From the NCBI GenBank assembly GCA_037624485.1, contig JASJJC010000023.1, positions 1 through 64,000 of the forward strand: a DNA stretch of 64,000 nt. The letters are read 5' to 3'. Position numbers and translations under genes: made by a program. Position 1 is the first letter of the stretch; every line of letters starts with the position of its first letter. Under the pieces are notes generated by a model, which saw only the letters and a list, made by a program, of their open reading frames with translations, had not been told where the DNA came from and ran no database searches. The stretch comes from JAFMKE01 sp037624485. Its GTDB lineage: Bacteria > Bacteroidota > Bacteroidia > Chitinophagales > UBA8649. Positions 43,495 to 52,350 of the stretch are shown here, in pieces.

Positions 43495-43502
43495 TATCTT
43501 TG
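43495..43502 (+). promoter_or_regulatory. -7 element (TATCTTTG) exactly 4 nt before ccmB ATG
   Basis: Exact consensus. It lies inside the extended open frame that begins at 43399, so it fixes the ccmB start at ATG 43507 and predicts a leaderless mRNA. Confidence 0.6.
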
Positions 43503-43506
43503 CTTC

Positions 43507-44184
43507 ATGAAATTTGGTTGGCAGGTTTTAAATTTTGTTTGGCTTGAACTTAAGTTAGAATACCGGTTGAAATATGCCATTGCGGGTCTTTTAATGTATG
43601 TGCTATCTACGGTTTATTTAGTTTATTTTTCATTAGAATATCAAGGTGTAAGAGCGGATTTAGTGCCAACAATTTGGTCGATTTTCTTTTGGCTAATTGT
43701 ATTGTTTACTACTGTAAATGCGACATTTCAAAGCTTTTCAAAGCTTACGCAAGGAAAGATGTTGCTCTATTATACTTTGGTTTCGCCAGAGGTGTTTATC
43801 GCGGCTAAATTAATTGTAAATGCCTTGGTTAGTTTGATCTTGTCCTTATTGACTGGATTGATTTTTGTTTTTATTTTAGGCAATCCAAGTCAGCAGTTTA
43901 GTGTCTTGTTGTTAAGTCTATGCATAGGAACTATTGGTTATTCTTTGTTATTTACATACATCAGTGCAATTGCCTCAAAATCTGGTGGAAACGCCTCTCT
44001 TGCAGTAGTGTTGGGGTTTCCCTTGGCTCTCCCTTTATTGAGTATAATTGTGAAATTGTTTGGTGAATCGTTTAATCCAAGTTTAAGTTTAAATTTTGAT
44101 AACAATTTGTGGATAGCTTTAGGGTTTAATTTCATTCCTTTGTTATTAGCCCTTATTCTATTTCCTTATATTTGGCGCGACTAA
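43507..44184 (+). CDS. ccmB: Heme exporter membrane protein CcmB
   Basis: 225 residues from ATG 43507. The open frame extends 36 codons upstream, but that part contains the promoter and is not membrane-like. Six hydrophobic helices are visible, and the length fits CcmB (about 220). CcmB with CcmA forms an ABC transporter that releases holo-CcmE in System I cytochrome c maturation. ccmA is not in the window. The next gene, ccmC, begins 6 nt later. Confidence 0.85.
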   Translation: MKFGWQVLNFVWLELKLEYRLKYAIAGLLMYVLSTVYLVYFSLEYQGVRADLVPTIWSIFFWLIVLFTTVNATFQSFSKLTQGKMLLYYTLVSPEVFIAAKLIVNALVSLILSLLTGLIFVFILGNPSQQFSVLLLSLCIGTIGYSLLFTYISAIASKSGGNASLAVVLGFPLALPLLSIIVKLFGESFNPSLSLNFDNNLWIALGFNFIPLLLALILFPYIWRD

Positions 44185-44190
44185 TATTCT

Positions 44191-44898
44191 ATGGAAAGTT
44201 TTTTAAAACAATTTTGGTGGAAGATCATAGGAATTGGCTTATTAATGTTTGCCATAGTGACTGGTTTATGGATTCCTTTGTATCACGGTGTTGAGGGACT
44301 TAGCTTTCCTAACCTTCCTATTCTAAATGAATCTATTCGTAATTTATTGTTCCATGTTCCGATGTGGTTTGCAATGGTTTTTCTATTACTACTTTCTTTT
44401 ATTTACAGTATTTCTTATTTGGTAAAGCCGGATAGAATGAAAGATAATTACGCTGTTGGTTTTGCTCAGGTTGGAGTCCTGTTCGGAGCATTAGGTATTT
44501 TCACGGGAATGGTTTGGGCCAAGAGTACATGGGGTGCTTTTTGGACCAATGACCCTAAATTGAATGGTGCTGCAATAGGAATGTTGATTTATTTTGCTTA
44601 TTTGATTTTAAGGTCTTCAGTGGAGGATGAAATGAAAAGGGGAAAATTAGCAGCTTCATACAATATTTTTGCTTTCATTATGTATATCGCTTTCATTTTT
44701 GTTATACCTCGTTTAACAGATTCATTGCATCCGGGTAATGGCGGAAATCCTGCATTTAGTAGTTATGATTTGGACAATACATTAAGAATGTTTTTCTATC
44801 CGTCTACACTCGGATGGATTGCTTTATCTATGTGGATTTCATCTATTTGGATCCGATATAATTCCCTAACCCAAGAATATGAAGAATATGAAGATTAG
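44191..44898 (+). CDS. ccmC: Cytochrome c biogenesis heme-handling protein CcmC (CcsA family)
   Basis: 235 residues with about six membrane helices. The tryptophan-rich heme-binding segment is WAKSTWGAFWTNDPKLNG (about residues 110-127), preceded by NLLFHVPMWFAM with the heme-ligand His and followed by SLHPGNGG with a second His. CcmC loads heme onto CcmE in the periplasm. It lies between ccmB (6-nt gap) and a ccmD-like gene that overlaps its 3' end by 20 nt. Confidence 0.9.
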   Translation: MESFLKQFWWKIIGIGLLMFAIVTGLWIPLYHGVEGLSFPNLPILNESIRNLLFHVPMWFAMVFLLLLSFIYSISYLVKPDRMKDNYAVGFAQVGVLFGALGIFTGMVWAKSTWGAFWTNDPKLNGAAIGMLIYFAYLILRSSVEDEMKRGKLAASYNIFAFIMYIAFIFVIPRLTDSLHPGNGGNPAFSSYDLDNTLRMFFYPSTLGWIALSMWISSIWIRYNSLTQEYEEYED

Positions 44899-45106
44899 AA
44901 ATGTTTTACTTACAGTTTTAAGTCTAATTTTTGGTCAATTGCTATGGGCACAAGAAGAACCCCTTTATTTGGAATTGTTAAATCAAAGTAATAAGATGAT
45001 AGCTGTTATAGTAGTTCTTCTTATTATTCTTTTGGGAATAACTGCTTTTTTGATCTTAATGGAAAGAAAAATCAGCAGATTAGAAGATAAAATGAATAAA
45101 AAATAA
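44879..45106 (+). CDS. CcmD-family small membrane protein
   Basis: 75 residues. An N-terminal hydrophobic segment (signal-like, ending LLWAQ) precedes a second helix (MIAVIVVLLIILLGITAFLIL) and a charged, helical tail (MERKISRLEDKMNKK). Size, topology and position after ccmC identify it as the Bacteroidota CcmD-like protein, which stabilises the heme-loading complex. Two ATGs (44879 and 44888) both lie inside the ccmC end. Confidence 0.75.
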   Translation: MKNMKIRNVLLTVLSLIFGQLLWAQEEPLYLELLNQSNKMIAVIVVLLIILLGITAFLILMERKISRLEDKMNKK

Positions 45107-45135
45107 AATTTTAAACCAACCAAACCAATTATACT

Positions 45136-46548
45136 ATGTCAAAAGTGACAACATTTTATGAAAACGTAGAGAGGAGCTTTGATAAGGCGGCTACTTACAC
45201 AAGATTTCCTGAGGGATTACTTGAACAGATTAAACTTTGCAACAGTGTTTACAAAATGAAATTTCCAGTCAAAACAGGTGGTAATGATGTAAAGGTAATT
45301 GAGGCATATAGGGTGCAGCATTCGCATCATCGAATGCCTACCAAAGGAGGAATTCGTTATAGTATTCATGTGAGTCAAGATGAAGTTATGGCTCTAGCTG
45401 CATTAATGACTTACAAATGTGCTATCGTGGATGTTCCATTTGGTGGCGCCAAGGGAGGAATTAAGATTAGTCCGCGTAATACTTCTCCAGCGCTTTTGGA
45501 AAAAATTACTAGACGATATACGGCAGAGTTAATAAAGAAAAACTTTATAGGCCCAGGCACAGATGTCCCTGCTCCGGATTATGGGACAGGAGAGCGGGAA
45601 ATGGCTTGGATTCTTGATACTTACTTGACGCTAAAGCCTAGTGAAGTTGAAGGATATGGTTGTGTGACAGGTAAACCCGTTTCGTTAAATGGCATTCGTG
45701 GTCGAACCGAAGCAACGGGAAGAGGCGTTGTCTATGGGCTGAATGAAATAGTAAGCTATAAAGATGATATGGAGGCTTTGGGTTTATCCACTGGATTAGA
45801 AGGAAAACGAATAGTCGTGCAAGGACTTGGTAATGTAGGATTTCATGCAGCAAATATAATTACTGAATATGGTGCAAAAGTGATTGGAGTTGCTGAATTG
45901 GAAGGAGCAATTTATTGTGAGGAAGGTCTAAATATTAAAAAGCTTCTTAAATATCGTAAAACCAATGGTTCAATTATCGGATTTCCTGGGTCTGAAGAGA
46001 TTAAAGGTGAAAACGCAGGACTAGAAATCGATTGTGATATTTTAATTCCTGCAGCATTAGAGAGTCAAATTACAATTAAGAATGCCGATAGGATTAAAGC
46101 TAAAATTATAGCAGAAGCCGCAAATGGTCCAATAACTCCAAATGCTGAAGAAGTGTTGTTAAAAAAGGGAGTTATGATTATTCCAGATATTTATATTAAC
46201 GCTGGAGGGGTTACAGTTTCTTACTTTGAATGGTTGAAAAATCTATCTCATGTAAGATTTGGTAGAATGAATAAGAGATTTGAAGAGTACACTCAAAGTA
46301 ATATATTGGATGTTATTGAAAAATCAACGAATAAAAATATTTCTAAAAGAGAGCGTAGCTCAGTTGTGCGCGGTGCAAGTGAAATCGACTTAGTTAATTC
46401 GGGATTAGAAGATACAATGATCGAAGCTTATCAAACCATACGAGAAGCAAAGAGGAAGAATAAAATCACCGATTTGAGAACTGCAGCATTTTATGTTTCT
46501 ATCGTGAAAATTGCAGATGCTTATGGAAGTATGGGAATCTTTCCTTAA
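45136..46548 (+). CDS. Glu/Leu/Phe/Val-type glutamate dehydrogenase
   Basis: 470 residues. The dimerisation/catalytic domain contains HRMPTKGGIRYS (substrate Lys), ALMTYKCAIVDVPFGGAKGGI (catalytic Lys region) and GPGTDVPAPDYGT (catalytic Asp). The Rossmann domain has VVQGLGNVGFHAA, and the segment AEAANGPITPNAEEVL is also conserved. The enzyme interconverts glutamate and 2-oxoglutarate plus ammonia; cofactor preference is not evident. It lies 29 nt after the ccmD-like gene in the same direction and may be cotranscribed. A bidirectional terminator follows. Confidence 0.9.
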   Translation: MSKVTTFYENVERSFDKAATYTRFPEGLLEQIKLCNSVYKMKFPVKTGGNDVKVIEAYRVQHSHHRMPTKGGIRYSIHVSQDEVMALAALMTYKCAIVDVPFGGAKGGIKISPRNTSPALLEKITRRYTAELIKKNFIGPGTDVPAPDYGTGEREMAWILDTYLTLKPSEVEGYGCVTGKPVSLNGIRGRTEATGRGVVYGLNEIVSYKDDMEALGLSTGLEGKRIVVQGLGNVGFHAANIITEYGAKVIGVAELEGAIYCEEGLNIKKLLKYRKTNGSIIGFPGSEEIKGENAGLEIDCDILIPAALESQITIKNADRIKAKIIAEAANGPITPNAEEVLLKKGVMIIPDIYINAGGVTVSYFEWLKNLSHVRFGRMNKRFEEYTQSNILDVIEKSTNKNISKRERSSVVRGASEIDLVNSGLEDTMIEAYQTIREAKRKNKITDLRTAAFYVSIVKIADAYGSMGIFP

Positions 46549-46564
46549 TCATACAAACTGCTAT

Positions 46565-46604
46565 AATAAAAGAAGGGCGGGGTTTAATCAGCTCTTCTTT
46601 TATT
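46565..46604. terminator. Bidirectional terminator shared by the dehydrogenase and deacetylase-like genes
   Basis: 14-bp arms AATAAAAGAAGGGC (46565-46578) and GCTCTTCTTTTATT (46591-46604) pair with one G-T. The outer A/T pairs give a T tract on both strands. The right arm lies in the last codons of the convergent gene. Confidence 0.8.
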
Positions 46605-47831
46605 TAAGTGAAATACCTGCGTATTATTCTTTATTAGCTTGAGTAACTGGCCATATGAATCGCTATCAAAAAAGTCATTGTGCCAGAGGATAGAAATTAC
46701 GGTTGAGTATTTATTTTTTTGAATAAAATCTTCAATGTATTTCAACTTTCCGCTATCGGCTGTTTTGCCCATGAAATAATGCAACGAGCTGTCCATTATT
46801 AGCAAAGGAAATTCCCAAAAATCATAATACTGCTGGCTTACTGGGTCGAAAGGTTTGAAAGGTAAACCATAGGAGTTCCTGAATCCTATTTTTTCTGAAA
46901 ATCCCAAAGAATAATCATATTTTATTGTGCTTTCAGATAAGTTTTGGAAAGATTCTGGGATTGAAAATCGAAGGTAGTGATATCTATTATGTGCAGCCGG
47001 TAATAGGCTAAGTTCTTCTCTGAAACTAGTGTCACTTATACTTTTATGAAGGCCGATAGAATGCCTTGAAGACTCGTTGATCTGAGTCATACAATTTTGG
47101 ATATAGGAGGAATCAATACTATAATCACTGTTCCTGATATTGCCAAATTCTGTAGATCCCTTTGTTGTCATAAAAAAGAAAATAGACCCAATATTTTCCG
47201 ATTTTTCAATTGCCAAAATTTCTTGAATATTTTGATGAGGATCTATACCTTTTATCTTATTAATTATGGATTTGATAAGATGGTTTAAGTGAAGAGAGTG
47301 AATGGCTTTCTTCAGCGATTTTTTCCATCCATTATTTATGAAATCAATGTCATGGGTAATCAAACTTTGTGATGGCTTTAGTGGTATTTCTTGCTTAAAA
47401 ATAATTAAAGCCATTTCCTGAAAATAGCTCAAGACTAGATTTTGTTCGGGGCAGTTAAATTTTGCTTGATAAGTATTACCAAATTTAAATCGCCCTAATT
47501 CATCGGGGTCAGTATCTGTATATTCTTGCAGGCAGTTAATCATATAAAAACAGGTCCCAATAAAGTCCTTTTTATCACCTTCAATTATCAGCGCTTCTTT
47601 TTCAAACCATGCCTCATGGGTGAAAATATATGCTTCTATATTTTCTATAAAAATATGAGACAAATGAAGGTCAGCTGACATATCTAATCCTACGTTTAGC
47701 GTAATTTCTTTAAATGAAAATTGATTATAATTAAGGAAATAATAAAAGTTATCCATTACATTATCAATCGCAGCTAAAATAGGTGCGGATAACCTCTCTT
47801 TGTACTTAATATGAAAAGGATGTGCAATCAA
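46584..47831 (-). CDS. Polysaccharide deacetylase-like (NodB/CE4-type) protein
   Basis: 415 residues from TTG 47831. The frame stays open back to 48023, but a consensus minus-strand promoter at 47881-47888 and overlap with the TonB receptor signal peptide exclude the longer form. TTG 47831 is the first usual start downstream of the predicted transcript start; an ATG lies further in at the NVMDNFYYF segment. The N-terminal third resembles the domain that precedes deacetylases in Bacteroidota. The catalytic part shows LITHDIDFI (T-H-D-x-D, metal Asp/His), HSIGLHKS (motif 2 H-x-x-H equivalent, partly changed), IGFRNSYGLPFKP (R-x-P-x-G-like) and ISILWHNDFFD. Substrate unknown; likely cytoplasmic or envelope glycan. 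It shares a terminator with the dehydrogenase gene. Confidence 0.65.
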   Translation of the reverse strand: MIAHPFHIKYKERLSAPILAAIDNVMDNFYYFLNYNQFSFKEITLNVGLDMSADLHLSHIFIENIEAYIFTHEAWFEKEALIIEGDKKDFIGTCFYMINCLQEYTDTDPDELGRFKFGNTYQAKFNCPEQNLVLSYFQEMALIIFKQEIPLKPSQSLITHDIDFINNGWKKSLKKAIHSLHLNHLIKSIINKIKGIDPHQNIQEILAIEKSENIGSIFFFMTTKGSTEFGNIRNSDYSIDSSYIQNCMTQINESSRHSIGLHKSISDTSFREELSLLPAAHNRYHYLRFSIPESFQNLSESTIKYDYSLGFSEKIGFRNSYGLPFKPFDPVSQQYYDFWEFPLLIMDSSLHYFMGKTADSGKLKYIEDFIQKNKYSTVISILWHNDFFDSDSYGQLLKLIKNNTQVFHLNKRRAD

Positions 47832-47867
47832 ATCAATATGCTTGTCTTGTTCCTGACTATTTTTTTT

Positions 47868-47875
47868 TATTTTTG
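47868..47875 (+). promoter_or_regulatory. Promoter -7 element (TATTTTTG) for the TonB receptor at 47896
   Basis: Exact TAnnTTTG match with a -33-like TTG at 47847-47849, 18 bp upstream. It lies 5 bp from an opposing -7 element. Confidence 0.55.
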
Positions 47876-47880
47876 TAGGA

Positions 47881-47888
47881 CAAAGATA
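47881..47888 (-). promoter_or_regulatory. Promoter -7 element (TATCTTTG) for the deacetylase-like gene
   Basis: Exact consensus on the minus strand. With the plus element at 47868-47875 it forms an interlocked divergent promoter pair; predicted starts are about 47876 (minus) and 47880 (plus). Confidence 0.5.
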
Positions 47889-47895
47889 TATTTTA

Positions 47896-50301
47896 ATGAA
47901 CAGATTTTTAATTCTCTTTTTGGTGATGCTTTTCGTGGCTTTTTCATGGGGCCAAAATAAATCAAGTGTTTCGGGCATCGTTGTGGACGAAAACGGTGAG
48001 GCTGCATTTTCGGTTAATGTCATTGTTGATGTTTCAAAGGGATTAGCTGCAATAACTGATTTTAATGGGAAGTTTAAAATCGAATTGCCACCTGGGGAAT
48101 ATTCGGTAACGGTTCGTTACATCGGTTACCAGGAGCAAGTCAAGTCGATCAATCTATCTTTGGGAGAAGAAAAACAACTTGATTTTGATTTGATTAAATC
48201 CGAAGAGCTGATTGGGGAGATTGAAGTCTACAGTCCAACAAAAAGAGGAATTTCTTCAGATAAAGAAGTGGTTACCGTAGAAACAATATCATCTGATATT
48301 ATTGAAAACAATGTTATAACTATTGGTTCTGATGCAGTAGATAAAGTGCCAGGTGTGACTCTTTTAGATGGTCAAATCAGTATTCGTGGAGGGAGTGGCT
48401 ATGCCTATGGGACAGGTAGTCGAGTAATTTTAGTGATTGATGAAATCCCTTTGCTTTCTCCGGAGAGAAACGAAGTACTTTGGGATTTTATACCCATGGA
48501 AAATGTTAGGAGTATAGACGTCGTTAAAGGAGCATCTTCCGTTCAGTATGGTGCAGCTGCTTTGAATGGAATTGTAGCGGTCAATACCAAGTGGCCAAGT
48601 AAAAAGACAGAAACTAATGTCAGTCTTTTTGCAGGCTTCATGCCCGAACCTGCTATTCAAGGAGCAAAGTGGTGGAAAAAAAGCGATGTTATTCTTGAAA
48701 AGCCGCACGAGTTGGGCCTGCAGTTTGCTCACCTAAGGCAGCTTAATGACCAAATGGATTTAGTGTTTTCCGGGGCCTTTATTTCTAATCAATCGCATAT
48801 TCAAAATCAATTTAATAAAAGGGTTAGAAACAATATTAAGTTTAGATACTCCCCTAAGAAAGTGGAGGGTTTAACTCTCTCTTTAAATTCCAATTTACTA
48901 TACAGAAATAATGAACAGTTTTTTATTTGGAATAACGATTCCGATGGGGCATATCAAGGGCAGTCATTTGAAGATAGATATTTTCGTTACAGCATTGATC
49001 CTGTAATCAAATATTTCTTTAAAGATAAAAATCAAATTAGTCTTATTAACCGTATTTACTATGATCAACGTCTAAATAGTGGTGGATCGCGCGACTTTTT
49101 TGGACTTAAAATTTTCAATGACTTTCAATATAAGCGGACTTTTAAAAATGGAAGTAAGGATATGAACGGCACTTTCAGTACCGGTTTTGTAAATAACAGA
49201 GATATATTGAAAGCGTCATCATTTGATGAATACCTTGAGGAAGGAAAGTCTACTTTTATTTTTAATACATTAAGTACATATTTTCAAGGCGATTATGGCT
49301 GGAGAGATTTGACATTGGCATTTGGTGGAAGGTTCGATTTTGTAACATTAGACAATACAACCAAAGCTTCAAGGCCTGTTTTTAATGCAGGAGTTAGTTA
49401 TGAAATTGGTGCTAAGAATTTTGTGCGTTTTGGTTTTGGCCAATCTTTTAGAATACCATCATTAGCTGAGCGTTATGTTAAAGAAAAAATAACATCTGTT
49501 GAACTTGGAGGCTCATCCTTGGATATTTTTGCTGGCCCTAATCCAGATATTAGACCGGAAACAGGATATACCTACGAACTGGGATTTAAAAAAATCATAA
49601 AATCACCAAATTTTGAAGCAAAAATTGATGCTGCCATTTTTTATCAACAGTTTATAGATTTTACGGAGTTTACTTTTGGAAATTATATTGACCCATCTGA
49701 CAGTTCAAGTTACGTAGGTTTTAGCATGCAGAATGTAGCCGATGCAAGAACATTGGGTTGGGAGACATCGATTTCTGCAAGTAACTCTTTTAAAAATGTT
49801 GTTTTGTCCTATCAATTTGGGTATACTTATAATTATACGGCTAATGCTGAGGAGGATACTACGCTTCGAAATTTTGGGGCATTAGTTCGAAATACTTTTA
49901 GTGCTTTTAAAATTAAGGATGAAGTATACGATGCATTTTATGATGATGGCGATCAAAACATTCTTTATGGTATGATGCGTTATCGTTTTAGGCATGTGAT
50001 TAAGAGTGATTTCAATATCGATATCAAAAAAGTTTCAATCGGAACAAATATACGTTACTATGGTTTTATGGATAGGGTAGATGCTGTTTTTGCTTTATTT
50101 ATTCCGAATGTCCAAGATTATAGGGACTCCCAGCTGAATAAAGGAGATTTTGTTTTTGATTTTAGGGCACAATATCATTTCTCTGAAAACTTCACCCTGG
50201 GTTTTATCTGCAAGAATGCGTTTAATAACAATTATCAGTTGCGTCCGGCAAAGCCAGACGCACCTCGTTCACTCACTTTTCAGGGAAAGTTCAATTTCTA
50301 A
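47896..50301 (+). CDS. TonB-dependent outer membrane receptor with N-terminal CarboxypepD_reg domain
   Basis: 801 residues. A signal peptide (1-19, FVAFSWG) is followed by a carboxypeptidase-regulatory-like domain (about 24-105: SGIVVDENGEAAFSVNV...RYIGYQEQVKS), a plug domain (about 125-235: VDKVPGVTLLDGQISIRGGSGYAYG, VVKGASSVQYGAAALNGIVAVNT) and a 22-strand-type barrel ending in an aromatic residue (FQGKFNF), as outer-membrane barrels do. Substrate not identifiable. No SusD-like partner is adjacent, which argues against a polysaccharide-uptake pair and leaves siderophore, vitamin or peptide uptake open. Divergent from the deacetylase-like gene. Confidence 0.9.
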   Translation: MNRFLILFLVMLFVAFSWGQNKSSVSGIVVDENGEAAFSVNVIVDVSKGLAAITDFNGKFKIELPPGEYSVTVRYIGYQEQVKSINLSLGEEKQLDFDLIKSEELIGEIEVYSPTKRGISSDKEVVTVETISSDIIENNVITIGSDAVDKVPGVTLLDGQISIRGGSGYAYGTGSRVILVIDEIPLLSPERNEVLWDFIPMENVRSIDVVKGASSVQYGAAALNGIVAVNTKWPSKKTETNVSLFAGFMPEPAIQGAKWWKKSDVILEKPHELGLQFAHLRQLNDQMDLVFSGAFISNQSHIQNQFNKRVRNNIKFRYSPKKVEGLTLSLNSNLLYRNNEQFFIWNNDSDGAYQGQSFEDRYFRYSIDPVIKYFFKDKNQISLINRIYYDQRLNSGGSRDFFGLKIFNDFQYKRTFKNGSKDMNGTFSTGFVNNRDILKASSFDEYLEEGKSTFIFNTLSTYFQGDYGWRDLTLAFGGRFDFVTLDNTTKASRPVFNAGVSYEIGAKNFVRFGFGQSFRIPSLAERYVKEKITSVELGGSSLDIFAGPNPDIRPETGYTYELGFKKIIKSPNFEAKIDAAIFYQQFIDFTEFTFGNYIDPSDSSSYVGFSMQNVADARTLGWETSISASNSFKNVVLSYQFGYTYNYTANAEEDTTLRNFGALVRNTFSAFKIKDEVYDAFYDDGDQNILYGMMRYRFRHVIKSDFNIDIKKVSIGTNIRYYGFMDRVDAVFALFIPNVQDYRDSQLNKGDFVFDFRAQYHFSENFTLGFICKNAFNNNYQLRPAKPDAPRSLTFQGKFNF

Positions 50302-50554
50302 GAGTTAATTACGATTATAGGTGGTTTTTCTTCAGTATTTAGTCCTTATGGAGATTGCTTAAATGAGGATTTTGAAATCAAAGTTAGGTGCAGGTAATCA
50401 AGATGGTCGTGTTTTTAATGTATTGGGCGAGGGGGTGTTTCACCACCCTAATCACGCAAATGATTTAGGAGCCTAATATTCTTATACAGTAGATTCTTCC
50501 AGTTGATATAAAGGCTAGATGAACTTTTACTACACTTGAACGAAATGAGCGAAT
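50302..50554. other. 253-bp convergent intergenic region, no gene supported
   Basis: Lies between the TonB receptor and LRR protein genes. The longest frame is 37 codons (ATG 50363, plus strand) with no recognisable features, and there is a short GGTG-TTT-CACC hairpin without a T tract. No tRNA, repeat or clear terminator was found. Confidence 0.5.
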
Positions 50555-52243
50555 TTATTTTCTGGTTACTCTAGTTATAATTATAGTCTGTTCTAATTTT
50601 TTCTGTAGCTCAACAACCGCCTCTTCAGTCATATAACAATCGGTTAAATTTAGCTCTTTAAGAGTGTTTAAGTTTCCAAGTAAACTACTCACTTGGAGAC
50701 TCTCAAATTTAAAGTTAAAAGATAGGTTAAGAAACTCAAGTGCCTTTAGCTTTGAAAAAGATTGGGGTAGTTTACCAAATTCATTGGCTTTGAGATTAAG
50801 TGATTTTAACAATGTTAATTGCCCAAAACTTTCTGGTAAATTATTTAACAAGTTATCCTTTAAGTCTATTGTTTTAAGTTGTGCGCAATTGCTAATACTT
50901 TCTGGAATTTGCTCAATCACATTGTCAGCGAGGATTAAAGTTTTTAATTGAGTCAATTGACCGATAGTATTTGGGATGGTTTTAATTTTTAACTGATAGT
51001 TCACAAAGAAATCTCCTTGGCAATTCAAGTAGTTTAGCTTTACTAGATTACCAATATTTTCAGGTATAGTTTTAACATGATTAACGGCTAAATTCAAGTA
51101 AGATAGGTTGCCTAGGGAAATAATTTCGGTTGGAAAATTCTCAAACTTATTCCAACTTAAGTCAAGAAACTTGAGATTACTTAGCTTGGCGAAACCGTCA
51201 GGTAAATCTTTAAGTTTATTTCCAGATAGGTATAGGCTATCTAAATTTGTAAGACGTCCCAAACCAGGAGGCAAGCTTACAAGCTGGTTTGTTCGAAGAT
51301 ATACATCGGGATTATCTACTTTCAATACATTAAGAGAAGCTAATTCGCCTATTTCATCGGGAAGAATAGTCAGCTTATTCCCTCTCAAATTTAACGAAAC
51401 TAAAGTACTCAAATCACCGATGTTGGCTGGGAGGTCGGTCAATTTATTATAGGATAGATTTAAATACCTTAGGTTTTGATTATTGCTTAATTGATTCATC
51501 ACCTGCTCAACTTCCAAGAAGGGATTCGCACTTATATCTAGGTATGTAGCCTTAATCTCTTGATTTAATTCCTTAAGTAGGTTGCCAGATAAACTTAAAT
51601 GGCTAAGTTTAGATACACCAACTCTAGGAAGGCTCCGTATGGCGCAGTAATTTGCATCTAAATGGGTGAGATGAATCATATTAGTAATCCTTTCAAACAA
51701 CAGCTCTTCATTTAAAAGAGTGTTATTGGATACATCAAGATGTTTAAGTCGGGGCAGGGCAGCGATATAACTGTTTAATTGAACAATTTTGTTTCCCTTC
51801 AAGCCCAAACTTTCTAGATTAGTGAGCTTGACTATATTGTCTGGCAAACTGTATAATCCACAGTTTGTAAATGCCAAAGATTTTAACGCAGGTAGATCGG
51901 CTAATTGATCCAAAACTTTAGGAACATCTAAGTTCTTGCAATTTATAAATACTACTTTATTTACATTCGAAAGCTTGGATACACTTATGGGGAGACTATG
52001 AATAGAGCTGTTGGTTATGATCAGTTCATCAGTTACCGCAGCATTGTTTATTTTTTCATTTAACGCCCCATATAATTTGACTAAAGCGATTGAATCCTTG
52101 ACGCGCATATAGTCTTGATACTTTACGGAATACAGGGAATCAAATGCAAAATCAACTGCATCGTAATCTTTGGGGTACAATTGAGCTTGGCAAACAATTG
52201 GACTAACTATGGTAATTAAGAAAATATAAATTAACTTCTTCAT
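50555..52243 (-). CDS. Secreted leucine-rich-repeat protein
   Basis: 562 residues from ATG 52243, which opens a signal peptide (MKKLIYIFLITIVSPIVCQAQ); a TTG ten codons upstream falls in a palindrome and is unlikely. From about residue 80 to the end there are roughly 20 leucine-rich repeats of 22-24 residues in the bacterial form L-x-x-L-x-L-x-x-N-x-L-x-x-L-P (examples LVSLNLRGNKLTILPDEIG and LKFLDLSWNKFENFP). LRR arrays bind proteins. No T9SS sorting domain or enzyme domain follows, so it is probably periplasmic or surface-associated by other means. It lies downstream of an HlyD/C39 ABC exporter but has its own promoter-like element. Confidence 0.85.
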   Translation of the reverse strand: MKKLIYIFLITIVSPIVCQAQLYPKDYDAVDFAFDSLYSVKYQDYMRVKDSIALVKLYGALNEKINNAAVTDELIITNSSIHSLPISVSKLSNVNKVVFINCKNLDVPKVLDQLADLPALKSLAFTNCGLYSLPDNIVKLTNLESLGLKGNKIVQLNSYIAALPRLKHLDVSNNTLLNEELLFERITNMIHLTHLDANYCAIRSLPRVGVSKLSHLSLSGNLLKELNQEIKATYLDISANPFLEVEQVMNQLSNNQNLRYLNLSYNKLTDLPANIGDLSTLVSLNLRGNKLTILPDEIGELASLNVLKVDNPDVYLRTNQLVSLPPGLGRLTNLDSLYLSGNKLKDLPDGFAKLSNLKFLDLSWNKFENFPTEIISLGNLSYLNLAVNHVKTIPENIGNLVKLNYLNCQGDFFVNYQLKIKTIPNTIGQLTQLKTLILADNVIEQIPESISNCAQLKTIDLKDNLLNNLPESFGQLTLLKSLNLKANEFGKLPQSFSKLKALEFLNLSFNFKFESLQVSSLLGNLNTLKELNLTDCYMTEEAVVELQKKLEQTIIITRVTRK

Positions 52244-52266
52244 TTTAGGGATTTCAAGATTATTTA

Positions 52267-52280
52267 ATGACAATTGTCAT
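52267..52280. promoter_or_regulatory. Perfect 14-bp palindrome in the 5' leader of the LRR gene (candidate operator)
   Basis: ATGACAATTGTCAT reads identically on both strands. It sits 11-24 nt after the predicted transcription start (about 52291) and 24 nt before the ATG, a position where a bound dimeric repressor would block transcription. Confidence 0.45.
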
Positions 52281-52295
52281 AGGTTTACTTGAGAA

Positions 52296-52303
52296 CAAAG
52301 TTA
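52296..52303 (-). promoter_or_regulatory. Promoter -7 element (TAACTTTG) for the LRR gene
   Basis: Exact TAnnTTTG match on the minus strand in the 107-bp spacer between the HlyD and LRR genes. It gives a leader of about 48 nt and implies separate transcription of the LRR gene. Confidence 0.5.
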
Positions 52304-52350
52304 AAGGTAATTTTAGTATGACAATAAGCAGATATTAACAAATATTTGGA

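Noticed and set aside
43399..43506. 36-codon N-terminal extension of CcmB
   Set aside because: It contains the TATCTTTG promoter and gives a polar, Cys-rich leader unlike CcmB; ATG 43507 yields the normal length.
47832..48023. 64-residue N-terminal extension of the deacetylase-like protein
   Set aside because: It is antisense to the TonB receptor signal peptide and lies across the gene's own predicted promoter at 47881-47888.
50363..50476. 37-codon plus-strand ORF between the TonB receptor and LRR genes, considered as a leader peptide for the C39 exporter
   Set aside because: It has no leader-like helix with hydrophobic residues before a GG site, no promoter element and no recognisable homology; it is on the opposite strand from the exporter.
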